64,000 nt of DNA from an uncultured Pelagibacteraceae bacterium (GTDB taxonomy: Bacteria; Pseudomonadota; Alphaproteobacteria; Pelagibacterales; Pelagibacteraceae): contig CACIHO010000001.1 in NCBI GenBank assembly GCA_902586485.1, positions 155,774 through 219,773 of the forward strand, given 5' to 3'. The position numbers were made by a program, and so were the translations under genes. A model generated the notes under the pieces. The model worked only from the letters and a program-made list of their open reading frames with translations, did not search any database and was not told where the DNA came from. Below, piece after piece: positions 38,629-48,737 of this stretch (positions are counted from its first letter, which is position 1; each line of letters opens with the position of its first letter).

Positions 38629-40820
38629 TATTTACTCATATAGTTTATAAGCCAACTTTTATTAGAAGTTGATAATTCGTCAATTGTAACTTTTGTCTTA
38701 TCATTAATATATAGTTCATTTTCATTAATTGTACCAAGTTCATCGAAATGGACTGCATTTTTATTCAATATATCAGCTACTTTTTTAAAATCTTTTTTGT
38801 TTATTTCTATAATATATCTGCCTTGATCTTCAGCAAAAAAGTATTCTATTTCATTAATTAGATATTTGGGTTTTTTAATATTTATTCCTTTTTTTCCTTT
38901 AATACACATTTTTGATACCGAAGTAATTATGCCTCCTAAAGAAACATCATGAGCACTTTTTATTAAATTATTTTCAATTAATTTGAGTAAAGTTTCTCCA
39001 TTATTTTTTTCATTAAATAGATTTACTTCAGGTGGAGGTCCATTTTTTTCATCTAAAATATTTCTTGCAAATAAACTTTGATCAATATGTCCTTCGGTTT
39101 TTCCAATCACTAAAACTAAATTATCAACCTCTTTAAAATCCATAGTGATCATATTCTGGTAATTCTTGATTAACCCAACCCCACCAATTACAGGCGTAGG
39201 TTTTATACCTTCCTCTTTTGTTTGGTTGTAGAAAGATACATTTCCAGAAACTACTGGGAATTTTAAATATTCGCTCGCTTCACCAATACCTTGAACACAT
39301 TCAACAAACTCACCCATGTTTTCTTCATTTTCAGGACTACCAAAATTTAAACAATTCGTAATAGCAATAGGCTTTGCTCCAACAGATATAAGATTTCTAA
39401 AACTTTCACAAACTACTTGCTTTCCACCAGTTAAAGGGTGGGCCCAACAATAAATCGCAGAGGAGTCTACAGAAGCAGCAACAGCTTTATCTGTACCATG
39501 AACTCTTACAACACCAGCATCCCCACCAGGTTTTTGTATTGTATCTCCCATAACAGTGTGATCGTATTGTTGCCAAATCCATTCTTTGCTGCATACATTT
39601 GGATTTGCTAAAATTTTTTTTAAAACATCAATAATTTTTAAATGCTTAAGATCTTCTTTTTTAATTTTATTTTTTTTAGGTAACTTTGCTTTTTTCCATT
39701 TTCGATCATACATAGGAGAGTTTTCAACCAAAGTATTTACAGGTATGTCTGCAACTTTTTCTTCATCAAAATAAAGTTCTATTTTTTTTGACTTAGTCGT
39801 TTTTCCAATTACCGCAAAATCTAAATTCCATTTATCAAATATTTTTTTTGCTTGTTCTTCTTTTCCGTTTTCTAAAACAATCAACATTCTTTCTTGGCTC
39901 TCAGAGAGCATAATTTCGTATGGTGTCATTTTGGTTTCTCTGCACGGCACTTTATTTAAATTGATTTCAATTCCGAGGTTTCCTTTTGAAGCCATTTCAA
40001 TACTTGAAGAGGTTAATCCTGCAGCACCCATATCTTGAATAGCTATAATTGAGTCTCCTGCCATTAACTCTAGACAAGCTTCTAGTAAAAGTTTTTCAGT
40101 AAATGGATCTCCAACTTGAACTGTTGGTTTTTTTTCCTCAATTTTTTCATCAAAACTAGCTGATGCCATACTTGCACCATGTATTCCGTCTCTTCCAGTT
40201 TTAGAACCAACATAAATAACTGGCTTATTTAACCCAGCAGCTTTAGAGTAAAAAATCTTATCTTTTTTGACCAATCCTAATGTCATAGCATTAACCAAAA
40301 TGTTTCCATTATAGGAGCTATCAAAACTTGTTTGGCCAGCAATTGTAGGAACGCCCATACAGTTTCCATAACCACCTATGCCATGAACAACACCTCTTAA
40401 TAAATTTTTTGTTTTTTTATGTTGTGGTGATCCAAAATGTATTGAGTTCAAGTTAGCTATTGGTCTTGCACCCATTGTAAACACATCTCTCATTATTCCC
40501 CCAACACCAGTTGCAGCACCTTGATAAGGCTCAATAAATGAAGGGTGATTGTGACTTTCTATTTTAAAAACTATTGCATCATTATCCTCAATATCTATAA
40601 CACCAGCATTTTCTCCAGGACCTTGAATAACTTTTTTTCCTTTAGTAGGTAGTTTTTTTAAATGTAGTCTCGATGATTTATAAGAACAGTGTTCATTCCA
40701 CATTGCAGAAAAAATACCAAGTTCTGTAATATTTGGAGTTCTCTTTAATAGTTCGCAAATTTTAGCGTATTCATCTTTCTTTAAACCATGATCAACAGCT
40801 ACTTGTTCATTTACAATCAT
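38628..40820 (-). CDS. purL: phosphoribosylformylglycinamidine synthase large subunit
   Basis: MWNEHCSYKSSRLHLKKLP; GPGENAGVIDIEDN; IESHNHPSFIEPYQGAATGVGGI. Confidence 0.96.
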   Translation of the reverse strand: MIVNEQVAVDHGLKKDEYAKICELLKRTPNITELGIFSAMWNEHCSYKSSRLHLKKLPTKGKKVIQGPGENAGVIDIEDNDAIVFKIESHNHPSFIEPYQGAATGVGGIMRDVFTMGARPIANLNSIHFGSPQHKKTKNLLRGVVHGIGGYGNCMGVPTIAGQTSFDSSYNGNILVNAMTLGLVKKDKIFYSKAAGLNKPVIYVGSKTGRDGIHGASMASASFDEKIEEKKPTVQVGDPFTEKLLLEACLELMAGDSIIAIQDMGAAGLTSSSIEMASKGNLGIEINLNKVPCRETKMTPYEIMLSESQERMLIVLENGKEEQAKKIFDKWNLDFAVIGKTTKSKKIELYFDEEKVADIPVNTLVENSPMYDRKWKKAKLPKKNKIKKEDLKHLKIIDVLKKILANPNVCSKEWIWQQYDHTVMGDTIQKPGGDAGVVRVHGTDKAVAASVDSSAIYCWAHPLTGGKQVVCESFRNLISVGAKPIAITNCLNFGSPENEENMGEFVECVQGIGEASEYLKFPVVSGNVSFYNQTKEEGIKPTPVIGGVGLIKNYQNMITMDFKEVDNLVLVIGKTEGHIDQSLFARNILDEKNGPPPEVNLFNEKNNGETLLKLIENNLIKSAHDVSLGGIITSVSKMCIKGKKGINIKKPKYLINEIEYFFAEDQGRYIIEINKKDFKKVADILNKNAVHFDELGTINENELYINDKTKVTIDELSTSNKSWLINYMSK

Positions 40821-41500
40821 TTTAAGTTGTTTATTAAGTTTTTAAAAAATAATGACCCATCCTCTCCAGATAGAGATGTATCAATCATTCTTTCAGGGTG
40901 AGGCATCATTCCTAGAACATTTTTTTTTTTATTAAATATACCAGCAATATTTTTTATGGATCCATTAGGATTAAATTCATCTTCTATTTTTCCATTTTCA
41001 TCACAATAGTTTATAGCTATTTGATTATTATCCTCAATTTCTTTTAATTGATCGTTGGTACAAAAATAATTTCCCTCATTATGAGCTATATGAAACTTTA
41101 AAACTTTGTTATCAACATTTTTAAAAAATTTATTTTTTTTATCATTAATTTTTACAAAAACGTTTTTACAAATAAATTCTAAATATTTGTTTCTAAGCAA
41201 AACACCTGGAACTAAACCAGTTTCTACCAATATTTGAAATCCATTACAGATACCCATAACCATACCCCCTGAATTTGCAAAATTAATTACAGACTGCATT
41301 ATTTTTGATTTAGATGCCATACTCCCACATCTCAAATAATCACCGTATGAAAATCCACCTGGTAATACAACTAGATCACTTTTTGGTAATTCAGCATCAG
41401 CATGCCAAACCATTTTGTTTTTAAACCCAAACTTTTTCAAAGCGACATCCATGTCTCTGTCGCAATTTGAACCTGGAAAAGTAATAACTGATGATTTCAT
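40817..41500 (-). CDS. purQ: phosphoribosylformylglycinamidine synthase glutaminase subunit
   Basis: ITFPGSNCDRDM; GGFSYGDYLRCGSMA; GICNGFQILVE. Confidence 0.95.
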   Translation of the reverse strand: MKSSVITFPGSNCDRDMDVALKKFGFKNKMVWHADAELPKSDLVVLPGGFSYGDYLRCGSMASKSKIMQSVINFANSGGMVMGICNGFQILVETGLVPGVLLRNKYLEFICKNVFVKINDKKNKFFKNVDNKVLKFHIAHNEGNYFCTNDQLKEIEDNNQIAINYCDENGKIEDEFNPNGSIKNIAGIFNKKKNVLGMMPHPERMIDTSLSGEDGSLFFKNLINNLK

Positions 41501-41503
41501 TAA

Positions 41504-41746
41504 TTACTTTGGATCAATAATTTTATAATTTTCAATTACTAGATTTGCCAAAAGTTTTTTACACATTTCTTCAACTTTTGCTTTTGCTTTGTCGTTATCA
41601 GTTTCTTTAGTGTCTATTTCAAAATATTTTCCTTGTCTTACTTCATTAACATTATCAAAACCCATTCCATCTAATGTTTGATGGATAACTTTTCCTTGTG
41701 GATCAAGTACATCTTTTTTTAGAGTGATGATTACAGAAATTTTCAT
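41504..41746 (-). CDS. purS: phosphoribosylformylglycinamidine synthase PurS subunit
   Basis: 80 aa; [40 protein letters not shown]. Confidence 0.93.
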   Translation of the reverse strand: MKISVIITLKKDVLDPQGKVIHQTLDGMGFDNVNEVRQGKYFEIDTKETDNDKAKAKVEEMCKKLLANLVIENYKIIDPK

Positions 41747-42528
41747 TTTTTCTTTCTTTTAACTGAAGATAATTTAGTTACATTTACTGCTGAAACATTA
41801 GATTGTTCATGGAGTATACCTAATCTTTTAGCAACCTCAGTATAAGCAGGGATTAAATCACCCAAATCTTTTCTAAATCGATCTTTATCTAATTTTTTTT
41901 CTGTAATACTGTCCCACAATCTACATGTATCAGGACTAATTTCATCTGCTAAAATAACTTCATTTTTTCCATCAATTTTTATTCTTCCAAATTCTAATTT
42001 AAAATCGATAAGTTTAATTCCAACACCTCTAAACATCCCGATCATAAAATCATTAATTCTTAAAATCATTTTTTTAACTTTATCTATTTCAGTTTTTAAT
42101 GCCCAATCAAATGCTAAAATATGTTCTTCAGATATTAATGGATCTCCAAGCTTGTCATCTTTTAAGCAGTATTCAATAAGAGGTTCTTTTAAAACGGTAC
42201 CATCTTCAATACCCAATCTTTTTGTAATTGAACCTGTTGCAACATTTCTTACAATAAATTCGATCGGAATTATTTCTACAAGCTTTATAATTTGCTCACG
42301 CATATTTAATCTTTTAACTAAATGATTTTTAATTCCTATTTGAGATAGGTTAGAGAGTATATGTTCTGATATTCTATTGTTTAGAACTCCTTTACCTTCA
42401 ATAGTAGTTTTTTTTTGATTATTGAATGCAGTAGCATCATCTTTAAAATATTGAATAACTAGGTTTTTATCATTTGTTGCATAAATGATTTTAGCTTTGC
42501 CTTCGTATAATTTTTTACCTTTTTTCAT
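41743..42528 (-). CDS. purC: SAICAR synthetase
   Basis: [35 protein letters not shown]. Confidence 0.95.
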   Translation of the reverse strand: MKKGKKLYEGKAKIIYATNDKNLVIQYFKDDATAFNNQKKTTIEGKGVLNNRISEHILSNLSQIGIKNHLVKRLNMREQIIKLVEIIPIEFIVRNVATGSITKRLGIEDGTVLKEPLIEYCLKDDKLGDPLISEEHILAFDWALKTEIDKVKKMILRINDFMIGMFRGVGIKLIDFKLEFGRIKIDGKNEVILADEISPDTCRLWDSITEKKLDKDRFRKDLGDLIPAYTEVAKRLGILHEQSNVSAVNVTKLSSVKRKKK

Positions 42529-43820
42529 TATTTAAAAACTCTTCTAAAGATAAAATTTATATTTTTAAAGTGTTTAGAATAATTAAATATAGACTTTAGT
42601 TTTTTTGGGGAAATTTTACTCATTATAAATTTATCAGATGAAATGACGTCATTTAGATCTAAATTTTCTACAAAACATTTTTTTGCATAAGATTGTACCA
42701 TCTTGTATGATTTTTCTCTGCTTAAACCTGATTTAGTTAACTCCAGCATAATTTCTTGAGAAAAAATTAAACCTTTTGTTAAATTTAAGTTTTCAAGCAT
42801 TTTTTTAGGATAAACAATCATGTTATTTAAAATATTTGTAAGTCTAACCAATGCAAAATCAGTTGTTATATTAGCATCTGGTCCAATATTTCTTTCTACG
42901 CTGGAATGAGAAATGTCTCTTTCATGCCAAAGAGCAATGTTTTCAAGAGCTGGTAAAACCGCACTTCTAACCATCCTAGCTAAGCCAGTTAAATTTTCGC
43001 TTAAGATTGGATTTTTTTTATGAGGCATTGCAGATGAACCTTTTTGATTTTTAGAGAAATATTCTTGTAACTCATAAACTTCAGTTCTTTGTAGGTGTCT
43101 TATCTCGACAGCTACTCTTTCGATAGATCCTGCAATAATTCCTAAAACAGAAAAATAAAATGCATGTCTGTCTCTTGGAATAACTTGTGTAGATATTGGC
43201 TCAACTTTTAGACCTAATTTTTTGGCAACATGTTTTTCAACATTTGGTTTAATGTTAGCAAATGTACCAACAGCGCCAGAAATTGCACAAGTTGATACTT
43301 CATCTATAGCATCTTTTAGTCTTTTTCTATTTCTTTTAAATTCCTCATAAAACGAGGCCAATTTTAATCCAAAAGTAATTGGTTCTGCATGGATACCGTG
43401 GCTTCTTCCCATACACGGAGTAAATTTATATTTTTTTGCCTGCTTTTTTAAAACTTTTAAAATTTGATCAATATCTTTTAAGATAATTTTACCTGATTGG
43501 ACTAATTGAATATTAAAACTAGTATCTAAAACATCTGATGAAGTCATTCCTTGATGCAGGTATCTTGCTTTAATTCCAGCTTTTTCAGTAACAGAGGTAA
43601 GAAATGCTATTACATCATGTTTTACTTCAGATTCTATTTTATGAATTCTTCTTACATTAATTTTAGCTTTTTTTCTTACAACTGAAGAAACACCTCTTGG
43701 AATATGACCAAGTTTTTCCATAGCTTCAGCGGCTGCAACTTCAACATCTAGCCAGATTTTGTATTTATTTTCTTCTGACCAAATATCAGTTAATTCTTTT
43801 CGCGAGTATCTTTTAATCAT
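42528..43820 (-). CDS. purB: adenylosuccinate lyase
   Basis: [33 protein letters not shown]. Confidence 0.95.
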   Translation of the reverse strand: MIKRYSRKELTDIWSEENKYKIWLDVEVAAAEAMEKLGHIPRGVSSVVRKKAKINVRRIHKIESEVKHDVIAFLTSVTEKAGIKARYLHQGMTSSDVLDTSFNIQLVQSGKIILKDIDQILKVLKKQAKKYKFTPCMGRSHGIHAEPITFGLKLASFYEEFKRNRKRLKDAIDEVSTCAISGAVGTFANIKPNVEKHVAKKLGLKVEPISTQVIPRDRHAFYFSVLGIIAGSIERVAVEIRHLQRTEVYELQEYFSKNQKGSSAMPHKKNPILSENLTGLARMVRSAVLPALENIALWHERDISHSSVERNIGPDANITTDFALVRLTNILNNMIVYPKKMLENLNLTKGLIFSQEIMLELTKSGLSREKSYKMVQSYAKKCFVENLDLNDVISSDKFIMSKISPKKLKSIFNYSKHFKNINFIFRRVFK

Positions 43821-43823
43821 TAA

Positions 43824-44594
43824 TTATAAGTATGGAGGCTTTGAATAACCTTTAGCAGATTCTGTAAAGATTTCATAACCATTTTCAGTAATTCCTAATG
43901 TATGTTCAAATTGTGCAGATAAAGATTTATCTTTTGTAACAGCTGTCCATCCATCATTCAACATTTTAACATCATATTTACCTGAATTAATCATTGGTTC
44001 TATAGTAAATGTCATTCCAGGACTAAGTTCCATGCCAGAATTTTTAGTTCCATAATGTAGAATATTTGGTGGTTCATGAAAAGTTGTGCTAATTCCATGA
44101 CCACAAAAATCTCTAACAACTGAAAATCCTTTTTCTTCTACAAAAGATTGAATTTCATAACCAATATCTCCTAATTTAATTCCAGGTTTTAAAATTTTAA
44201 TTGCTCTCATCATAGATTCATAAGTAACATCTATAAGATTGTTTAACTTAACAGGAGTTTTTCCAATGCAAAACATTCTGCTTGTATCACCATAATGCTC
44301 ATCAACAATTGCTGTAACATCAACATTTACAGCATCACCTTCATGTAAAATTCTATCAGATGGTATTCCGTGACACACAACATGATTTAAAGATGTACAT
44401 AAAGATTTTGTAAATCCCCTGTAATATAGTGGAGCAGAATAACCACCATTATCTCGAATAAACTCATATCCTAACTTGTCGATGTAATCTGTAGAAACAC
44501 CTTCTTTAATATTTTTAGTTAACATATCCAAAGTTCTTGAAGCCAGTTTTCCTGCAACTCTCATTTTTTCAAATTTTTCTTTATAATCAGTCAT
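43824..44594 (-). CDS. map: methionine aminopeptidase type I
   Basis: SLNHVVCHGIPSDRILHEGDAVNVDVTAI; FCGHGISTTFHEPPNI. Confidence 0.95.
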   Translation of the reverse strand: MTDYKEKFEKMRVAGKLASRTLDMLTKNIKEGVSTDYIDKLGYEFIRDNGGYSAPLYYRGFTKSLCTSLNHVVCHGIPSDRILHEGDAVNVDVTAIVDEHYGDTSRMFCIGKTPVKLNNLIDVTYESMMRAIKILKPGIKLGDIGYEIQSFVEEKGFSVVRDFCGHGISTTFHEPPNILHYGTKNSGMELSPGMTFTIEPMINSGKYDVKMLNDGWTAVTKDKSLSAQFEHTLGITENGYEIFTESAKGYSKPPYL

Positions 44595-45285
44595 CTATAA
44601 TTTTTAATTTTTTATCTATAAATATTTTCTTAGAACTTATATCACATCTATAAGCCAAAAAATTAACACCAGCTTTTTTAGCTTTTAGATAGGCCTTGTA
44701 ATATTCTTCATCTATATCTTTAGCTATTTTAAAATACTTCATGTTTTGAATTTGAACTAAAAATATTAAGTATGTTTTATATCTTTTTTTTATGGCATCA
44801 ATAAGGGTTAATAAATGCTTAATTCCTCTAGTTGTTGGTGCATCTGGAAATTCAGCGGTATCTTTATTTCTAAATAATGTAACGTTTTTGACCTCAACAA
44901 AAGTTTTTTGATACTTTTTTTCTAATAAAAAATCAAATCTTGTCTCTTTATTAAAAAAAACTTCTGGTTTTATGATGTCATTGTTTTTAAGTTCGTTTAT
45001 TAAATTATTTTTAATTGCATGCTCAACTATTCTGTTTGCCATATGAGTGTTTACACCAACTAAATTTTTTCTAGATTTTATAATCTCAAGCCCATACTTT
45101 AGCTTTCGTTTTGGATCATTATTAGGAAGTAAATAAACCTCATTGCCTTCATCTAATAAACCTTTCATTGATCCTGTATTAGGACAGTGAGCTGTGACAA
45201 TTTCTTTACCAAGTTTAACGTCAGTAAAAAACCTTTTATAACGTTTGATTAGTTTGCCTTTTGCTAAAGACTTGGTAAATTCCAT
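44587..45285 (-). CDS. sfsA: DNA/RNA nuclease SfsA-like protein
   Basis: MEFTKSLAKGKLIKRYKRFFTDV; AHCPNTGSMKGLLDEGN; start at internal Met preferred over 45321. Confidence 0.87.
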   Translation of the reverse strand: MEFTKSLAKGKLIKRYKRFFTDVKLGKEIVTAHCPNTGSMKGLLDEGNEVYLLPNNDPKRKLKYGLEIIKSRKNLVGVNTHMANRIVEHAIKNNLINELKNNDIIKPEVFFNKETRFDFLLEKKYQKTFVEVKNVTLFRNKDTAEFPDAPTTRGIKHLLTLIDAIKKRYKTYLIFLVQIQNMKYFKIAKDIDEEYYKAYLKAKKAGVNFLAYRCDISSKKIFIDKKLKIIDD

Positions 45286-45305
45286 AAGTAAATTATATAT
45301 TTCAT

Positions 45306-46055
45306 ATGAGTAAAAAAGCAAAAGTTAATGCATCAATTTTAATTATTGGGAATGAAATATTATCTGGTCGTACCCAAGACACTAATACTTCTACTTTAGC
45401 AATTTGGCTTAATTCAATTGGAGTAAATGTATCTGAAGTAAGAGTAATACCTGATGTTGAAGATATTATTGTTGATACTTTAAATTTACTTAGATCTACA
45501 TATGATTACGTTTTTACAACTGGTGGTATTGGTCCAACACATGATGATATTACAGCTCAATCAGTATCAAAGGCTTTTGGAGTAAAATATGAAGTTCACA
45601 AAGAAGCTTTTAAAATATTAGAAGCTTATTATCAGCCAGGTGAATTTAATGATGGAAGACAAAAGATGGCATGGATGCCGGAGAATGCAAAATTAATTTT
45701 AAACCCAACAAGTGGTGCGCCAGGATTTAATGTTGAAAATGTTTTTTCTTTACCAGGGGTTCCATCAATATTAAAATCAATGTTAGGTAGTTTAACTAAT
45801 AGTATAGTTGGGGGCAAACCTATTAAAAGTCTTACAATCAGTTTAAAAACTGTTGAAAGTGAGATAGCTAACTCGTTAACAAAAGTTCAAAATGATAACA
45901 AAGATGTAGAGATAGGAAGCTATCCATTTTTTCATGCAGGAAAATTAGGTGTTTCAATAGTAATAAGGTCAGACGATCAAAGTAAAATAGATAATTGTAA
46001 TGACCAGGTTTTAAAATTTGTGAGTGATAAAAAAATAGAGATAGTGGATAGATAA
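45306..46055 (+). CDS. CinA N-terminal-like (MoaB/Mog domain) protein
   Basis: ASILIIGNEILSGRTQDTNTSTLAIWLNSIGV; FTTGGIGPTHDDITAQSV. Confidence 0.88.
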   Translation: MSKKAKVNASILIIGNEILSGRTQDTNTSTLAIWLNSIGVNVSEVRVIPDVEDIIVDTLNLLRSTYDYVFTTGGIGPTHDDITAQSVSKAFGVKYEVHKEAFKILEAYYQPGEFNDGRQKMAWMPENAKLILNPTSGAPGFNVENVFSLPGVPSILKSMLGSLTNSIVGGKPIKSLTISLKTVESEIANSLTKVQNDNKDVEIGSYPFFHAGKLGVSIVIRSDDQSKIDNCNDQVLKFVSDKKIEIVDR

Positions 46056-46456
46056 TGTTGTATTTTGCATATGGCAGTAATCTTCATCACTTTCAGATGA
46101 AGCGCAGATGTAAAGACAGTATTTTTTTAAAAAAAATTAATCTTAAGGATTTTAAATTAACCTTTAGAAGCAGATATAGGGCAGCAGATATAGAGCGTAA
46201 AAAAAATTCTATTGTTCCTGGAGCTTTATTTGAAATTTCTAAAAATGATGAAAAAAAATTAGATGTATATGAAGATTTTCCAATTCTTTATAAAAAATAT
46301 AATTTTTATTATTATGGAAAAAAAGTAATGACTTACACAATGGTAAAAAAAACACCATTTATGTATCCTACAGAAAGATATTTGAATGTAGTTAAGAGAG
46401 GATATAAAGATTGTAATCTTGATATCAAATACTTAAAAAGAGCACTGGTTTCATAA
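46055..46456 (+). CDS. gamma-glutamylcyclotransferase-like family protein
   Basis: MLYFAYGSNLHHFQMKRRC; VPGALFEISKNDEKKLDVYEDF. Confidence 0.8.
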   Translation: MLYFAYGSNLHHFQMKRRCKDSIFLKKINLKDFKLTFRSRYRAADIERKKNSIVPGALFEISKNDEKKLDVYEDFPILYKKYNFYYYGKKVMTYTMVKKTPFMYPTERYLNVVKRGYKDCNLDIKYLKRALVS

Positions 46457-46472
46457 AATTTTAGTAAAGAAA

Positions 46473-47606
46473 ATGGAATTTTTTATAAATTTAAGCAAAA
46501 GAAATAAAATAATATTTATTTTTCTATCAATTGTGGTTGTAAGTTTTTTTATACAAACAATATCTAAAGGTTTATCCAATAGTTGTGATTTAATGTGGCA
46601 ACCATCTAAATTTTTTTGGGACGGGATAAATCATTATGAATATCAGATGAGAACAGGAGATGTTTTTTTAGGATGTCAACACGGAAGATATGGCCATTTT
46701 TTATTTATTTTTTTATATCCAATAACTCTTCTAGAATGGGAGCAGGCAAAAATTTTATGGATTATACTTAATGTTTTTTTTGCTTTTTTTATACCAATCA
46801 TTCTTTGTAGATCAAATAATGTATCTATTATTTCTACATATTTGATAATAGGAATTTTTTTAACTTGCCACCCTACAAGGATGACACTTAATCTGGGTCA
46901 GAACAGTTTAATGGTGTTATTTTTTTTAATGTTGCCCTTCTTGACAGTTTCAAGTCTATATAAAAACTTTAATTTGATTGCATCAGGTATTTCATATGTA
47001 AAATATAGCACAGGTTATGTGTTATTTTTAAATTTACTTGTCGAAAAAAAAATTAAAAAATTATTATTAACTTCTTTAATAACGATATTTGGCTGGTTAT
47101 TTTATAGCTACTATACAAATAGTCATTTCATTTACAATTTTTTTGAACCACTTAGAATGAATTTTCAAGATAATTATACCAGAACAGGTGACTTGTATTC
47201 GATTATGAATATTTATTTTTTAAAGGAAAATAATGTTATAAATAAAATACTTCAATTAGGAATAGTTATACTTGGAAATATTTATTTTTTATATCAAATT
47301 AAAGATATAAAAAATAAATTAGCAAAATTATCTGTAATTTGTTTCTTACCTTTAATTTTTATGCCGCACTCAAATTATGATTATGTTTTAATGCTACCTT
47401 TGCTTATTTATACTATTAAAAATTATAAATTTCGTTTATCTAAATATGGATTATATTTAACAATTTATTATTTTTATTTTCATAGGATAATTAGACACTT
47501 AATTGATAATGATGTGTTTTATCAATCTGGTATATTTTTAATTTTTACAAGTTTTATAATTTTCTTTGTCAATCATATAAAAAAAAATAATTTAGTTTCA
47601 GAATGA
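46473..47606 (+). CDS. polytopic membrane protein, possibly GT-C/GT87-type glycosyltransferase
   Basis: 377 aa, many TM segments; DUF2029-like look. Confidence 0.5.
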   Translation: MEFFINLSKRNKIIFIFLSIVVVSFFIQTISKGLSNSCDLMWQPSKFFWDGINHYEYQMRTGDVFLGCQHGRYGHFLFIFLYPITLLEWEQAKILWIILNVFFAFFIPIILCRSNNVSIISTYLIIGIFLTCHPTRMTLNLGQNSLMVLFFLMLPFLTVSSLYKNFNLIASGISYVKYSTGYVLFLNLLVEKKIKKLLLTSLITIFGWLFYSYYTNSHFIYNFFEPLRMNFQDNYTRTGDLYSIMNIYFLKENNVINKILQLGIVILGNIYFLYQIKDIKNKLAKLSVICFLPLIFMPHSNYDYVLMLPLLIYTIKNYKFRLSKYGLYLTIYYFYFHRIIRHLIDNDVFYQSGIFLIFTSFIIFFVNHIKKNNLVSE

Positions 47607-48619
47607 AAAAAAAAATATTAATCACAGGTTCAAATGGTTTTCTAGGCAATCTTGCTAAAGAATATTTTATCCATAATTATGAATTAGTATTTGTTGATTT
47701 ATCTAGTTCAAATGATGCAAATTTTTATAAAGTAGACATAGGAAATTTTTCAGAAATAGATGATGTTATTAGCAAGGAAAAACCAAATATAATTTTTCAT
47801 TTTGCATCTGAAATATTTGATACTCATGACAAAGAGAAAATATATAAAACAAATGTAGAGGGGTCTAAAAATATAAAAAAATCAGCAATAAAAAATAATG
47901 TTGAAAATTTAATTTTTACTTCAACATTTTCACTTTATGAAAAAAATTATGATTATTTAATTAGCGAGTCCGAACCAATTTCATGTAAAAATTATTATGG
48001 AATAACAAAATTTGAAGTTGAGACATTTTTATTGGACACGGACTCTGAATTAAATATTTCAATTTTTAGATGTCCAATCATTGTTGATAAATCTAGAGCT
48101 CACCGTCTGGGAGTGCTTTTTGAATTTTTAAAAGACAATAGTACTCTTTGGATTTTAGGAGATGGTTCTAATAAACTACAATTTGTGTCTGCATCTGATC
48201 TATTTATTGCAATTGAAAAATCCATAAATTTAAAAGGAAAGCATGTCTATAATATTGGGTGTGAAAAAGTTGAGACAATGAAAGAAACTTTTCAATATCT
48301 CATAGATAAAACTGGCTCAAAATCTAAAATAAGACATTTTAATAAAAATTTAGGTCTTCTTATTTTGAAGATATTATCTTTTTTACGTCTTATAAATTTT
48401 ATAGATTATCATAATAAAATTCTTGTAAGTAATATTGTATTGGATATTTCAAAGATTAAAAAAGATTTAAACTTTATACCAACCAAAAGCACCGCTGAAC
48501 TTATGTTGGATGCTCACAATTACTATTTGAGTAATAATAGTGGTAATCAAAAAGGATCAGCTATCAAACCAAAAATGGGATTTTTTTCTGTAATCAAATT
48601 TATTTCAAAAATAATATAA
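47603..48619 (+). CDS. NAD-dependent epimerase/dehydratase
   Basis: KILITGSNGFLGNLAKEYF; SxnYYGITKFEVE (YxxxK). Confidence 0.87.
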   Translation: MKKKILITGSNGFLGNLAKEYFIHNYELVFVDLSSSNDANFYKVDIGNFSEIDDVISKEKPNIIFHFASEIFDTHDKEKIYKTNVEGSKNIKKSAIKNNVENLIFTSTFSLYEKNYDYLISESEPISCKNYYGITKFEVETFLLDTDSELNISIFRCPIIVDKSRAHRLGVLFEFLKDNSTLWILGDGSNKLQFVSASDLFIAIEKSINLKGKHVYNIGCEKVETMKETFQYLIDKTGSKSKIRHFNKNLGLLILKILSFLRLINFIDYHNKILVSNIVLDISKIKKDLNFIPTKSTAELMLDAHNYYLSNNSGNQKGSAIKPKMGFFSVIKFISKII

Positions 48620-48645
48620 TATTATAAAAAAATTTACTTATTACT

Positions 48646-48737
48646 CTTGTTCAATTATTAATATTAGCATAATTACTCATGAAATTAACAAATGCCCTCG
48701 TGGTGAAATTGGTAGACACATAGGACTCAATATCCTT
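48646..48737 (+). repeat. direct repeat copy 1 (promoter region + 5' half of tRNA-Leu)
   Basis: 86/92 identity by manual alignment to 50822..50913, no gaps. Confidence 0.9.
48694..48737 (+). pseudogene. truncated tRNA-Leu(CAA): acceptor 5' strand, D arm and anticodon arm only
   Basis: GCCCTCGTGGTGAAATTGGTAGACACATAGGACTCAATATCCTT; no variable arm, T arm or 3' acceptor follows. Confidence 0.85.

Noticed and set aside
44587-45321. sfsA start at 45321
   Set aside because: Would overlap the divergent cinA-like start; the internal Met at 45285 (MEFTKSLAKGK) matches the SfsA N-terminus.
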